Assembly (NCBI GenBank): GCA_036417435.1
Contig: JAZAQT010000377.1
Coordinates: 1 to 64,000, forward strand
Reading direction: 5' to 3'
From: Inia geoffrensis
Lineage: Eukaryota > Chordata > Mammalia > Artiodactyla > Iniidae
Length of the DNA stretch: 64,000 bases
Shown here in pieces: positions 1 through 11,697 of this stretch (the stretch's first letter is position 1; each line of letters begins with the position of its first letter). The translations under genes and the position numbers were made by a program. The notes under the pieces were generated by a model that worked only from the letters and a program-made list of their open reading frames with translations, made no database searches and was not told the DNA's origin.

Positions 1-613
1 CCACTCAAAGGGCCCCAACTCTCCAGGTTGAAGGGATTCTTGCTTCAGGTAAAACATGCATGGGAAACTGAGAGGATGGTCCACCGCGTGATCGGGCAAC
101 GTTTCTAAAACGCATCTCAGTTTTCGCTCCCTGGTGCTCGGATTGCCATTCCAGACGCTTTATTAACAATCTCCCCACTTGGAGAGTCACTGCCCATGAC
201 CTCCTGTTGGGCAGAGTTTGCAATTTCAGAACAGGATGAACAGGAATAGGGAGAAACAATGGGAGAGTAGCCGCAGGTGTTTGGAGGGGCACATTTAACT
301 CTTCATTTCCCAACAGGAAGAAGAATTAAGCAAAGCCTCAGCGTGCCCTGCTGGAACAAGCACAGTGCCAAAAGCCATCCCGCGGGTTTCCGGCCAGATC
401 ACAAGAAAGCGAGTTGAAAAAAGGAGCTCAGGGGCACTGCATTTCACAAACCTGCAGAGTTAAAAAGGACAACTATCTTCCAAAAATGTATTGAAGTAAG
501 GCTGCGAAGACGACTTGAAGGCGAGGCGCAATTGCAGGAATCAGATTTCAGGAGGTAGATTGGAATTACATTTAAAGCATAGGAAAAGAGGCGGAACGTC
601 GACAATGATGCAC

Positions 614-685
614 TTGGCCAAAAAGGGCGTATGCGTTTTTTCCTGAATATATTCAGGAAAAAACGCATACGCCCTTTTTGGCCAA
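614..685. mobile_element. Perfect 72 bp hairpin, mariner-type MITE (U1)
   Basis: The 36-base half starting TTGGCCAAAAAGGGCGTATG is followed directly by its exact reverse complement, giving a perfect palindrome with no loop, centred between 649 and 650. The TTGGCCAAAAAG end resembles inverted repeats of mariner elements known from cetartiodactyls, so a mariner-derived miniature element is likely. The family name and TA target duplication were not confirmed; the flanks (CAC before, CCG after) show no clear TA. It cannot encode a transposase. Confidence 0.8.
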
Positions 686-959
686 CCGAGCCAGCCTGCA
701 ATGGAAATCTGCACTACACTGAAGTCTCACTTCCCACCCGACCAAAGAGACATCTGAAAAATGTGTAAAAATCAGAAAGGCAGGAGAGGCCATGGAGATC
801 AGGGAGCCTTGTTAGGCTGACGGGCGGGATGTAAATTGCCAACAGCCACTCTGGAGAATTGAAGGGGGTTTCCTAAAATATCGAGAAAACCAAACTACAG
901 AGCCTAGGGCCCTTCCACGTATGGTCCTAGAGCTTAGGGAAATTACAAGGAAAAAGGTA

Positions 960-1460
960 CAGCCACCCCAACCTCTGGGGCTGCTCTGTTTACAACAACC
1001 TCGACTACGGTACCACTTAAATAGCCCAGAAAGAGAAAAATGGATAAGGAAGCTGTGGTACTTACTTACTATGGAGTGTCACTCAGGAATGAAATCAATG
1101 TCATCAGGCCCGTAGCAGCATAATGAGTGGATTGAGGAACGGTGATTCTAAGTGAAATAAATCGAACAGAGAAAGAAACTTAGGATATCCTAAGATATCA
1201 CTAACACAGAGAAGGTAAACTTGGCTAGACACGAACTGGATTCCAAAACAGAACAGAGTCTCACATTTAGACAACAAGCATAAGCGTGCTTCACGGGAAA
1301 GGTGAGATGGGGTGCTGCATACAACCAGAGATTGAAACGAGCACAGATACCATTCCATAAGCCAAATATATACTAGACAGAACCTATTCCTTGCTCAAGA
1401 AAATGGACTCAGCACCCCGTATTCAACGCACAGGAATATACCTCACTAGTCAGAGTATTA
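960..1460 (+). mobile_element. L1 3' end-like stretch inside unit U1
   Basis: The order of short matches follows the usual end of a mammalian L1: AAAAATGGATAAGGAAGCTG, then ACTATGGAGTGTCACTCAGG, TGAAATAAATCGAACAGAGA, GATATCACTAACACAG, then AAACAGAACAGAGTCTCACA. It is old and truncated and has become part of the tandem unit (also near 2,715-3,215 and 4,470-4,960). Assignment is from remembered L1 structure, not an alignment. Confidence 0.6.
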
Positions 1461-1755
1461 AAAGGTATGTACAGTTATATCTCCGTAAGAGAATCAAGTG
1501 TGTGTAGAGCGGCATAAACCCAGCAGTGAGAATCCACTAAACCCCATTATAAAAATAAATTTCCCATACAAAACACAAAGATGGTGAAATAGAGAGATTT
1601 TCTTAAATAATTTCTTAAGGGCTTGGGAGGAAACCTGGATTTCCCACTTCTGCACGCACAGGTGGGTGAGACATAAGGCTGGACACTTGGGGCTGAGAGG
1701 ATTGATGGAGTTCGTTGAGAAAATTCGGACCCTTTGACATAATACTGCATGCTAG

Positions 1756-3510
1756 CCACTCAAAGGGCCCCAACTCTCCAGGTTGAAGGGATTCTTGCTT
1801 CAGGTAAAACATGCATGGGAAACCGAGGCGATGGTCCACCGCGTGATCGGGCAACGTTTCTAAAACGCATCTCAGTTTTCATCCCCTGGTGCTCGGATTT
1901 GCCATTCCAGACGCTTTATTAACAATCTCCCCACTTGGAGAGTCAGTGCCCATGACCTCCTGTTGGGCAGAGTTTGCAATTTCGGCACAGGATGAACAGA
2001 AATAGGGAGAAACAATGGGAGACTAGCCGCAGGTGTTTGGAGGGGCACATTTAACTCTTTATTTCCCAACAGGAAGAAGAATTAAGCAAAGCCTCAGCGT
2101 GCCCTGCTGGAAAAAGCACAGTGCCTGAAGCCATCCCGCGGGTGTCCGGCCAGCTCTCAAGAAAGCGAGTTGAAAAAAGGAGCTCAGGGGCACTGCATTT
2201 CACAAACCTGCAGAGTTAAAAAGGACAACTATCGCCCAAAAGTATATTGAAGCAAGGCTGCGAAGACGACTTGAAGGCGAGGCGCAATTGCAGGAATCAG
2301 ATTTCAGGAGGTAGATTGGAATTACATTTAAAGCATAGGAAAAGAGGCGGAACGTCGACAATCATGCACTTGGCCAAAAAGGGCGTATGCGTTTTTTCCT
2401 GAATATTTTCAGGAAAAAACGCATACGCCCTTTTTGGCCAACCGAGCCAGCCTGCAATGGAAATCCGCACTACAATGAAGTCACACTTCCCACCACTCAA
2501 ATGGGCCGTCCGAAAAAAGTGTAAAATCCAGAGAGACAGGAGAGGCCATGGAGATCAGAGAGCCTTGTTAGGCTGACGGGCGGGATGTAAATTGCCAACA
2601 GCCACTCTGGAGAGTTGAAGGGTGTTTCCTGAAACATCGAGAAAACCAACCTACAGAGCCTAGGGCCCTTCCACGTATGGTTCTAGAGCTTAGGGAAATT
2701 ACAAGGAAAAAAGTACAGCCACCCCAACCTCTGGGGCTGCTCTGTTTACAACAACCTCGACTACCGTACCACTTAAATATCCCAGAAAGAGAAAAATGGA
2801 TAAGGAAGCTGTGGTACTGACTTACAATGGAGTGTCACTCAGGAATGAAATCAATGTCATCAGGCCCGTAGCAGCATAATGAGTGGATTGAGGAACGGTG
2901 ATTCTAAGTGAAATAAATCGCACAGAGAAAGAAACTTAGGAGATCGTAAGATATCACTAACAAAGAGAAGGTAAACTTGGCTACACACGAACTGGATTCC
3001 AAAACAGAAGAGTCTCACATTTAGACAACAAGCATAGGCGTGCTTCACGGGAAAGGTGAGATGGTGTGCTGCATACGAACAGAGATTGAAATGAGCAAAG
3101 ATACCATTCCATAAGCCAAATATATAATAGACAGAAATTATTCGTTGCTCAAAGAAATGGAGTCAGCACCCCGTATTCAACGCACAGGAATATACCTCAC
3201 TAGTCAGAATCTTAAAAGGTATGTACAGATATATCTCCGTAAGAGAATCAAGTGTGTGTAAAGCGGCATAAACCCAGCAGTGAAAATCCGCTAAACCCCA
3301 GTATAAAAATAAATTTCCCGCACAAAACACAAAGATGGTGAAATAGAGAGAATTTCTTAAATAATTCGTTCAGGGCTTATGAGGAAACCTGGATTTCCCA
3401 CATCTGAACCCACAGCTGCGTGAGACATAAGGCTGGACACTTTGGGGCTGAGAGGATTGATGGGGTTCGGTGAGCAAACGCGGACGCCTTGACATAATAC
3501 TGCATGCTAG
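1756..3510 (+). repeat. 1.75 kb tandem unit 2 (U2)
   Basis: Second unit, starting at the second CCACTCAAAGGGCCCC. It contains a 72 bp hairpin at 2,370-2,441 and an L1-tail-like stretch at about 2,715-3,215. It is close to U1, with scattered substitutions and few indels. The mirrored unit is 52,099-53,852. Confidence 0.9.
2370..2441. mobile_element. 72 bp hairpin MITE (U2)
   Basis: Same palindrome as in U1 with one change near the dyad (GAATATTTTC instead of GAATATATTC). The stem is otherwise perfect. It sits at the same place in the unit, so it was duplicated with the unit and not inserted separately. Confidence 0.8.
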
Positions 3511-5237
3511 CCACTCAAAGGGCCCCAAGTCTCCAGGTTGAAGGGATTCTTCCTTCAGGTAAAACATGCATGGGAAACCGAGAGGATGCTCCACCGCGTG
3601 ATCGGGCAACGTTTCTTAAACGCATCTCAATTTTCGCCCCCTGGTGCTCGGAGTGCCATTCCAGACGCTTTAACAATCTGCCCACTTGGAGAGTCAGTGC
3701 CCATGACCTCCTGTTGGGCAGAGTTTGTAATTTCGGCACAGAATGAACAGGAATAGGGAGAAACGATGGGAGACTAGCCGTAGGTGTTTGGAGGGGCACC
3801 TTTAACTCTTAATTTCCCAGCAGGAAGAAGAATTAAGCAAAGCTTCAGCGTGCCCTGCTGGAACAAGCACAGTGCCTGAAGCCATCCCGCGGGTGTCCGG
3901 CCAGCTCACAAGAAAGTGAGTTGCAAAAAGGAGCTCAGGGGCACTCCATTTCACAAACCTGCAGAGTTATAAAGGACAACTATCGTCCAAAAATATATTG
4001 AAGTAAGGCTGCGAAGACGACTTGAAGGCGAGGCGCAAATGCAGGTATCAGATTTCAGGAGGTAGACTGGAATTGCATTTAAAGCATAGGAAAAGAGGCG
4101 GAACGTCCACAATGATGCTCTTGGCCAGAAAGGGCGTATGCGTTTTTTTCCTGAATATATTCAGGAAAATACGCATACGCCCTTTTTGGCCAACGGAGCC
4201 AGCGGGCAATGTAAATCTCCACTACAATGGAGTCTCTCTTCCCACTGGTGAAAAGAGACATCTGAACAAAATGTTAAAATCAGAAATGTAGGAGAGGCCT
4301 CGGAGAACAGGGGGCCTTGTTATGCTGATGGGCGGGATGTAAATTGCCAACACCCATTCTGGAGAAGTGTATGGTGTTTCCTGAAACATCTAAAAAACAA
4401 AGCTACAGAGCCTAGAGCATTTCCACTTATGATCCTATAGCTTAGGAAAATTAAAATGAAAAAGACACAGCCACCCCAAATTTTGGGGCTCCTCTATTTA
4501 CAAGAACCTCGACTACGGTACCACTTAAATATCCCAGAAAGAGAAAAATGGATAAGGAAGTTTTGGCACTTACGTACAATGGAATATATCTCAGGAATGA
4601 AATCAATGTCATCAGGCCTGTAGCAGCGTAATCAGTGGATTTAGGAATGATGATTCTAAGTTAAGTAAATCACACAGAAAAAGAAACTTATCATAAGATA
4701 TCACTAATAGCGGGAATGTAAACTTGGCTACACATGAACTGAGTTACAAAACAGAGTCTCACATTTAGAAAACACACATATGTTTGCTTAAGGGGAAAGT
4801 TGAGTTGGGGTGCTGCATAAAACCAGAGGTTGAAATTAGCACAGATACCGTTCCATAAGCCAAATATATGTAATAGACAAGGCCTACTCCTTGCTCAACG
4901 AAATGGACTCAGCACCCCGTACTCAACGCAAATGAATATACCTGAATAGTAAGAACCTTAAAACCTATGTAGTTATGTGTCTCCGTAAGACAATCAAGTG
5001 TGAGTAGAGCGGCATAAACACAGCAGTGAAAATCAGCTAAACCCCATTATAAAAATAAATTTCAGAAACAAAACACAAAGACAGTGAAATAGAGAGAAAT
5101 TCTTAAATAATTCATTCAGGGCTTGTGATGAAACCTGGATTTCCCACATCTACACCCACAGCTGGTTGAGACATAAGGCTGGACACTTGGGGCTGAGAGG
5201 ATTGATGAGGTTCAGTGAGCAAATGCAGACACTTTTG
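3511..5237 (+). repeat. 1.75 kb tandem unit 3 (U3), diverged edge unit
   Basis: Third unit, bordering unrelated sequence near 5,237. Its right half is clearly more diverged from U1 and U2 than they are from each other, as is common for units at the edge of an array. It carries a 73 bp hairpin at 4,121-4,193 and an L1-tail-like stretch at about 4,470-4,960. Confidence 0.88.
4121..4193. mobile_element. 73 bp hairpin MITE (U3)
   Basis: Same palindrome with an extra T in the T-run and a few stem mismatches (GGCCAGAAAG, GGAAAATACG). It is the most decayed of the three in arm 1, consistent with U3 being the most diverged unit. Confidence 0.78.
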
Positions 5238-6344
5238 ATCAGAACATTTCAAGGTCTCTCCCTGTCCTAATTTACTAAAGGTAAAAGAGAAAGAAGAAAG
5301 AGCTAATTATGCAGAGAGCAATATATAAGATTCCTTTACTTAATGTATTTATCTGATATAACCAAATATTGAGAAATATAGATTCATTTCATAATGGTCA
5401 AGAAAAGAGGGGGAGTAACCTCCATGCCAGCAGTATATATAAAATGGAATCAATATTGCATAAGCTCCAGCTTAAGCTTAACTACTAGGTACTAAGTCTT
5501 CTCATAAAGAAGCAATAACTCTCCATCATTTGAAGCTCACTGAGGGCTCAGACAGCTGGACACTTAGGGTGTAGTCTCCTTACTCGAATTCTGTACTTGC
5601 ATCACAGAGCAATGAAATATTCCCAAAGAATTTTTAAGGATGAGGTTGGGAGGCGAAATAAGAAAGATGAATCCATAGTCTGCCCTACCATCTGTTCTGT
5701 GGGATATTACCACCATCGTGGCCGAATATGACCTTTCCACTTTTCTCTGGGCCTTGCTACATTCCACCTCCATCCTCTCATTATATCTTACCTACACTTG
5801 GAAACGACTCTAGTTTTTCCACTTATCTTTATCAACAAGTAATTCAAAGAGCAACTTTGTATATAACTCCTTAGAAACCTCAGGTCTGACTCAGTAATGC
5901 ATGACCTCTGAAGTCCAAAGTTTTCCTAATTCCCTTTATTATTTTTTTTCTAACTTCCATGTACTTACACTCTCTGGACCTCCACTGTTCTCAGGTTCGT
6001 CTTCCCTGAGAAATCTGTCAACCTAGACATAGACTTAAGTACCACCCTCTAATTATCTCCTAGGGATTCCAGTTTTTAAAAAAGCCTCAGCAAGCCTCAT
6101 GGACTTTATTAAAGACTCTTTAAGATAACCCATGGGAGATAGCAGTACACCCACAGATATTTATTTAATACACCCTCAGAGTATTTAGTTTTTCATTTTT
6201 ATAAAGTCTCTTCTGTCCAATGAAGACTCTCATCTCTTCTTCTTCAACATATGCAGTGTCTCACCCTTCTGATTACTCTCTGTTCTATCCCAGCGTCACT
6301 CCCTTTCCTGATATTACATTCTTTCCCAATTTGGTATGTTAGTA
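5238..6344. other. Unidentified AT-rich sequence
   Basis: No gene or named repeat is recognised between the tandem array and the old L1 fragment. Short open frames here have no coding character. The mirrored segment is 49,266-50,371. Confidence 0.6.
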
Positions 6345-7690
6345 AGATCAAGTAACATAAAATATAACATGTGAATTATTATAAAGTGCACCGTTCAGTG
6401 ATATTAAATACATTCATATTATTGGGGGATGAACATCACCATTTATCTTTCTAATTATTTTCTACATTTTAAAACTGTGACTCTATATCCTTTAAACATA
6501 ACTTTCCTTTTTGTTCTATAACCACCTCAAAAGCATCATTACCCTCCCAATTTCTATGGTTTTGACTACACTAAGTACCCCATATGATTGAAATAAGTAG
6601 TTGTATTGTTATGACTCACTAAAAGTCACAAAAATGGCATTTTGGTAGCTAAATTTCCTCAAGATTCATCCATGTGGTAGCATATTCCTAGATCTTTTCC
6701 TTCTAATCAGTGAACAATATTGTATTATATGGGTATGCCACACTTTGCTTATCCAGGAGCTAGTGGATGAACACTTAGGTTGCTTTCATATTTTAGCTAC
6801 TGTGATTATTACTGCTCTAAACACTGGAGTACAAATATTACTTTAGGACCCTGATTTCAATTCCTTTGGGTATACCTCATAGTAAAATTCCTGGATCATG
6901 TAGTAACTCTATTTTTCAATATCTGAAAACTTGCCATACTCTTTTGCAAAGCAGCTGTATCATTCTACATTCCCACTGACATAGAACAATGCTTCCAACT
7001 CCCTCACATCCTCACCAATACTTGTTTTCTGCTTGTGTATGTGTCTGTGTGCTTGTGTGTGTGTGCATGCACACAAATATATAAACATGCATTTAGTGAT
7101 ATGGAGCATCTATTCAAGTGCTTAGTCATTTGTACATCTTTTTGAAGAACCATCTATTCAAGTCTTTTATCCATTTTTGAATCAGGGTGTTTGGTTTTTG
7201 TTGAGTTGTAGGAGTTCTCTCTATATGCTGAATAGAAATCTCTTGTCAGATAGGTGGCTTTCAAATATTTTCTCCCATCTTCTGGGTTGCCATTTTATTC
7301 TGTTTACATTTCTTTGATACACATTTTTTTTTAATTATGTACTGCAAATTGTTTATTTTTTTGTTAGCTGTACCTCTGTTGTTCCTTCATTTCATAATGA
7401 GGAAAACACTGCCAAATCCAATGTCATGAAGCTCTTGTCCTGTGTCTTCTACTGAGACTTTTTATTTTATTAGGTCTTATATTTAGTTTCTTGATACGTT
7501 TCCATTAATGTTTGCATATGATGTTAGGTGAGGGTCCATATTCCTTCTTTTGCATGTTGACAACAAGACTTCTCAGCACCATTTGTTGAAAATACTATCC
7601 TTTGTACTTTGAAAAGTCTTGGCAACTTGTCAAAAATCATTTGGCCATGTATCCGGGTTTATTTCTGGGTGTTCTGTTCTATTCTATTAG
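6345..7690 (-). mobile_element. Old L1 fragment, ORF2 end and 3' UTR
   Basis: On the minus strand this reads as the last part of L1 ORF2 and its 3' UTR. Recognisable pieces are AATGGATAAAAGACTTGAAT, GATGTGAGGGAGTTGGAAGC, a cluster describing a virtual top of the 3' end (GTGTTCATCCACTAGCTCCT) and CACTGAACGGTGCACTTTAT close to the 3' end. Many substitutions and stops place it among older L1 families. A TG/CA-rich stretch at about 7,035-7,075 is embedded. Confidence 0.75.
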
Positions 7691-8527
7691 CCTTGAATAA
7701 GGGAGAAAATAGTATAACCTATCCAGGTTGATGAAGAACATAAAGAAAGACCAGGACTGAGAATTAGGAGGGCAATATAAAACAGCAGAGAGTAAAAGAC
7801 AGTGTGAGAGAAGATCTTGTATTTGCAAGTTCATGGAAATATGATCATGTTAAACCACTAAACGCTTGACTTTGAACAATACGGTAAATGTGCTAGCAAG
7901 AAACATAACACTTACTCATCTCTGGGAAATATAGTATGGGCATAAAGATAAACTACACACAAATATATTAAAAAGGGAAGGGTTTTCATGGTGTGAGAAT
8001 ATTGTGGGATGTGAAATACAATTTACTTCTGTTTTACCATTGTCTCTAAACTTTATCAAAGTGTATATACAAGCAATTCCAATTCTGGTAATGTGCTTGA
8101 CAGGTTTATATATGAACTTCAGGCGACCAGTAAATGTACATTCATAGTAGGACTGTTCTCTAATCCAAAAAACAAAACACAAAAACTGGAAAGACTGGAG
8201 TTCACTTTGTCAACACACATAGAGATGCAGTGAAGGTTCACGGTCCAAAAACAGAAGGTGAACATGGGTACAAGAGGTTAATCCCCAGGCTGGGGTAGGA
8301 AGCAGAGTTTGAGGGTAACACAAGTAGAAAAGGCTTTTGTCCTATCCTTGATTTTTGAGGTATGGAAATTCACAGGTCACTACCTTCATTTCAAAATGAA
8401 TGAATGCACTATTCAATTTATTAAAACAGGAGAAGTAAACATGAGTGATAATAAATTTCAAACTGTCGCTAATCAAATAAGATACTAAGAAAAATTAGAT
8501 AATATGATTTAAGAATGAAGTAGAGAG
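7691..8527. other. Unidentified sequence between two L1 copies
   Basis: AT-rich, without recognised gene or repeat. The 88-residue open frame at 7,916-8,182 (minus) is identical in arm 2 only because the arms are identical; it shows no domain. Confidence 0.55.
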
Positions 8528-8949
8528 CTTGTCCAAGATGGTAGCATTCAAACACCCAGAGCTTGATGCCTCTCATGGGCACACCAAAGTCACAACTGTT
8601 TACAGAACAGCAATTGATGAAAAAGGCCGGGACCTACCATAAAAGATGTTTTAGAGCTAAAGATATAAGGAAGGCACCTCGGCAAGACAAGAAGGAAGGG
8701 CAAAATCTCAATAGAGTCAAGACCCATACCACCAGGTGGGTGGCCCCCAAATGGGAGAATAATTACAATTTCTGAGGTGCTCCCAGGTAGCAAGGGGTAT
8801 GAACAGAATATCAGGCTCCCAAACCCAGGGATCGTGTGCTGGAAAGAATAGTTCCTAGAAAGTTGGGCTTTGAAGACCAGTAGTGCTTATTTTCCAAAGA
8901 GCCAGAGGGTTGTGGGAAACAGAGAGTCCAGACTTAAAAGATGCTCACA

Positions 8950-9134
8950 GGGCTTCTCGGGTAGCGCAGTGGTTGACAGTCCACCTGCCGAAGCAGGGGA
9001 CACGGGTTCGTGTCCCGGTCCAGGAGGATCCCACATGCCACGGGGCAGCGGCCCGTGAGCCAAGGCCGCTGAGTCTGCGAGACCCGAGGCTGTGCTCCAA
9101 AACGGGAAAGACAATTGTGAGAGGCCAGCGTACC

Positions 9135-9181
<47 letters not shown>
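8950..9181 (+). mobile_element. CHR-type SINE nested in the L1 5' UTR
   Basis: tRNA-derived head GGGCTTCTCGGGTAGCGCAG, box-B-like GGGTTCGTGTCCC, then a long poly-A tail (about 9,136-9,181). Flanked by a perfect 14 bp target-site duplication AAAAGATGCTCACA at 8,936-8,949 and 9,182-9,195. Insertion into the L1 shows the SINE is younger. Poly-A length differs between arms. Confidence 0.93.
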
Positions 9182-9187
<6 letters not shown>

Positions 9188-11042
9188 TGCTCACATTATC
9201 CCACATGACCCGAGAATCAGAACAGAAAGTGTCATTTGAAAGGATACTGGGTCACACCTACCTCCTGATTTTGGAGAGTTTCCCAGAGAGGCAAGGGGCA
9301 ACTACAGCACAGCCTCAGGGACATAGACACTGGCAGCAGCCATTTGGGGGAGCTCCTTCTACCTCGTGGCCACTGGTACCAGCAAGCATAATTTCCGAAT
9401 CCTCCCTCTATATTTTTAGCTTCAGGACCTAGACCTACCCATTTCCACCAACCATAGACACAAGTACTAGGCTGCTGCAGGCGAAACAACTAACTGAGAA
9501 GGGTCATAGCCCCGTCCACAAGCAAACAGGCTGCCTTCAGACCTTCTCAATGCACAGCTGCCCCTGGACATGGGCACAGCCACCAAAAGCCCCAGGACCA
9601 GCCTCCACACCTCAGTGGACAGACACCAGCCCTAGAGTCACTGGCCCCTCTGACAAGTGAGCCTGCTCTGCCCTTGGAATCAGCCTCACCGTTGGCAGGT
9701 GTTTACTGCACAGGGACTAGATGAAGCTTAGACTTACCCAACAGCAAACCTGCTCTAGCAGTGGGATCAGCCTCATACACCAACCGGCACACACCAGCTC
9801 TAGGAATACCACAGCCCAGCAGCCTGTGTGACTAGAACACTCACTTGCAGGTCAGAAGCAGCCATGGACTCAGCTGGGTCCTGACCCTGCCCATCAGAAT
9901 GCCAATACAAGATTAAGGATACCACAGACCCTGCAGATAGCTGTGTCCGGGACAGTTATCCAACAACAACTCTGAGAATACTGGTTCCCACCTCCAGAAC
10001 TCAGGACCTGTGTCTTCTTCCCAGTAGCCAGCATAGCCCCAGGAACAATGACTCAGCATTAGTCCTGATATCACCTGAAATGCATCTCTACCCATAAGTG
10101 AACCAGCACTAGATTTGATGTCTCCCAGCGTTGTGCAGCCAGCTGCCTTATGATTTAGTCCCAGCAAGCAGCACAGACAGCCTCCATACAAGGCAGAGCC
10201 TGGAAAAGAAGCAGTCTGGGGACAGCCAAGCCTACCAGGCCACCCACAGTAGTCAGCCCACCAGAACAGAACAGCCCAAGCAGCCCACATTGGGGGGGGG
10301 GGGTACACCTAGAACATATAGTTCTAGTGACCAGGGGACAGTGGGATCCTGGGACACATAGGACCCCTCCTACAAAACGCCACTTCTCCAAGGTCAGGAA
10401 AGGTAATGAGCCTACTACATACATAGCAATAAAACCAGCAAGTTAAGAAAAATGACATGACACCGAAACACGATCCAAATGAAGGAACAAGATAAGAACC
10501 CAGAAGATCTGAGTGAAGTGGAGACAGCCAATCTCCTCAACAAAGAGTTCAAGGTAATGACTCTAAAGATGATCAAAGAACTCAGAAGAACCCACGACCA
10601 AAGCAAGAAGTTAGAATTTTTTTAAAAAGAGTTAGACCATTAAAGACCAACAAAACAGAGGTGAGGAATACAATAACTGAAATGAAAAATACACTTAAAG
10701 AAAACTACGGTAAACTAAACGATACAGAGGAATGAATCAGAAAACTGAAGGACAGAGTACTGGCAATCACTGAAGATGAACGGTAAAACAATAGATTAAA
10801 ATGAAATGAGGAAAGTTGAACAGACTTGTGAAACAACATCAAGTGTACTAATATTTGCAACATATTGGTCCCAGAAGCAAAAAAGGAAAGAGAAAGCAGT
10901 GTAGAACAAACCTGAAGACATAAAAGCTGAAAACTTTCCTAACGTGGGAAAGAAAACAGACATCCATGTCCAGTAAACACAGTAAGGCCAAAACAAGATC
11001 AAACAAAAGAGGACCACAACAAGACTTATTGTAATTAAAATG

Positions 11043-11075
<33 letters not shown>

Positions 11076-11664
11076 TAAAAAGACACTATTAAACGGAGCA
11101 AAGGAAAAGCAACAAGTTACAAAGATGGGAACTTTCATAAAGTTATCAGCTAACTTTTCAGGATAACCTCTGCATGCCAGAAGGGAGTGGCATGGTATAT
11201 TTAAAGTCCTGAAAGGGAAAAAGTCTATAACTAAAAATACTCTACCCAGCAAGGCTCTCCTTCAGATCTGATGCTGAGATCTATAGTTTTACAGAGAAGC
11301 AAAACTAAAAGAGCTCAGCATCGCCAAACCAGCTTTATGAGAAATCTTAAAGGGGCTTTTCTCAGTGAAAAAGGAAAGGCCACAACTGAAACATAAAAAT
11401 TAGGAAAGAAAACATACTAAAGGAAAAACCTCATTGGATAAAGCCAATATTCAACAAAGGCAGTAAATCAACCATGTACACAGCTAATAGGAAGGATGAA
11501 AGAAAACTGATAAAATCATCTATATACACAATAAGAAATTAAGGGACACACGAAACAAGTAGATGTAAAATACAAGGTCAAATTCAGTAACTGTGGGGGA
11601 GCAGAGAAACAATGCAGTGTTGTTAGCGTCCATGTGAAATTCAGAGCTCAGCACCTTAAATAAT

Positions 11665-11697
11665 CACACACACACACACACGCACACACACACACAA
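11665..11697. repeat. (CA)n microsatellite in L1
   Basis: Run of CA dinucleotides with one CG interruption within the L1 remnant; mirrored at about 43,921-43,953. Confidence 0.85.

Larger units (their letters stand above)
1..1755 (+). repeat. 1.75 kb tandem unit 1 (U1)
   Basis: First of three head-to-tail units, defined here as starting at CCACTCAAAGGGCCCC, which recurs at 1,756 and 3,511 (period 1,755). The unit is a composite: a non-repetitive-looking part, a hairpin MITE at 614-685, and a stretch at about 960-1,460 resembling an L1 3' end. U1 and U2 are very similar. The true register of the unit is unknown because the window begins inside the array. I know no named satellite that matches it. 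Confidence 0.9.

Noticed and set aside
614..685. CRISPR repeat or bacterial terminator
   Set aside because: The hairpin recurs every 1.75 kb within a mammalian tandem repeat, not as short spaced repeats, and the whole context is mammalian.
614..685. microRNA precursor
   Set aside because: A loopless perfect 36 bp stem lacks the terminal loop and bulges of typical precursors. Small-RNA data could revive the idea, since some miRNAs derive from mariner MITEs.
5238..6344. Possible LTR-derived sequence
   Set aside because: No TG...CA ends, target duplication or polyadenylation layout could be recognised, so no family was assigned.
8883..9239. 118-codon frame with a poly-lysine stretch
   Set aside because: It is the translated CHR SINE and its poly-A tail.
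10796..11252. Hydrophobic, phenylalanine-rich minus-strand frames resembling membrane proteins
   Set aside because: They are antisense to the poly-A run and ORF1 of the L1.
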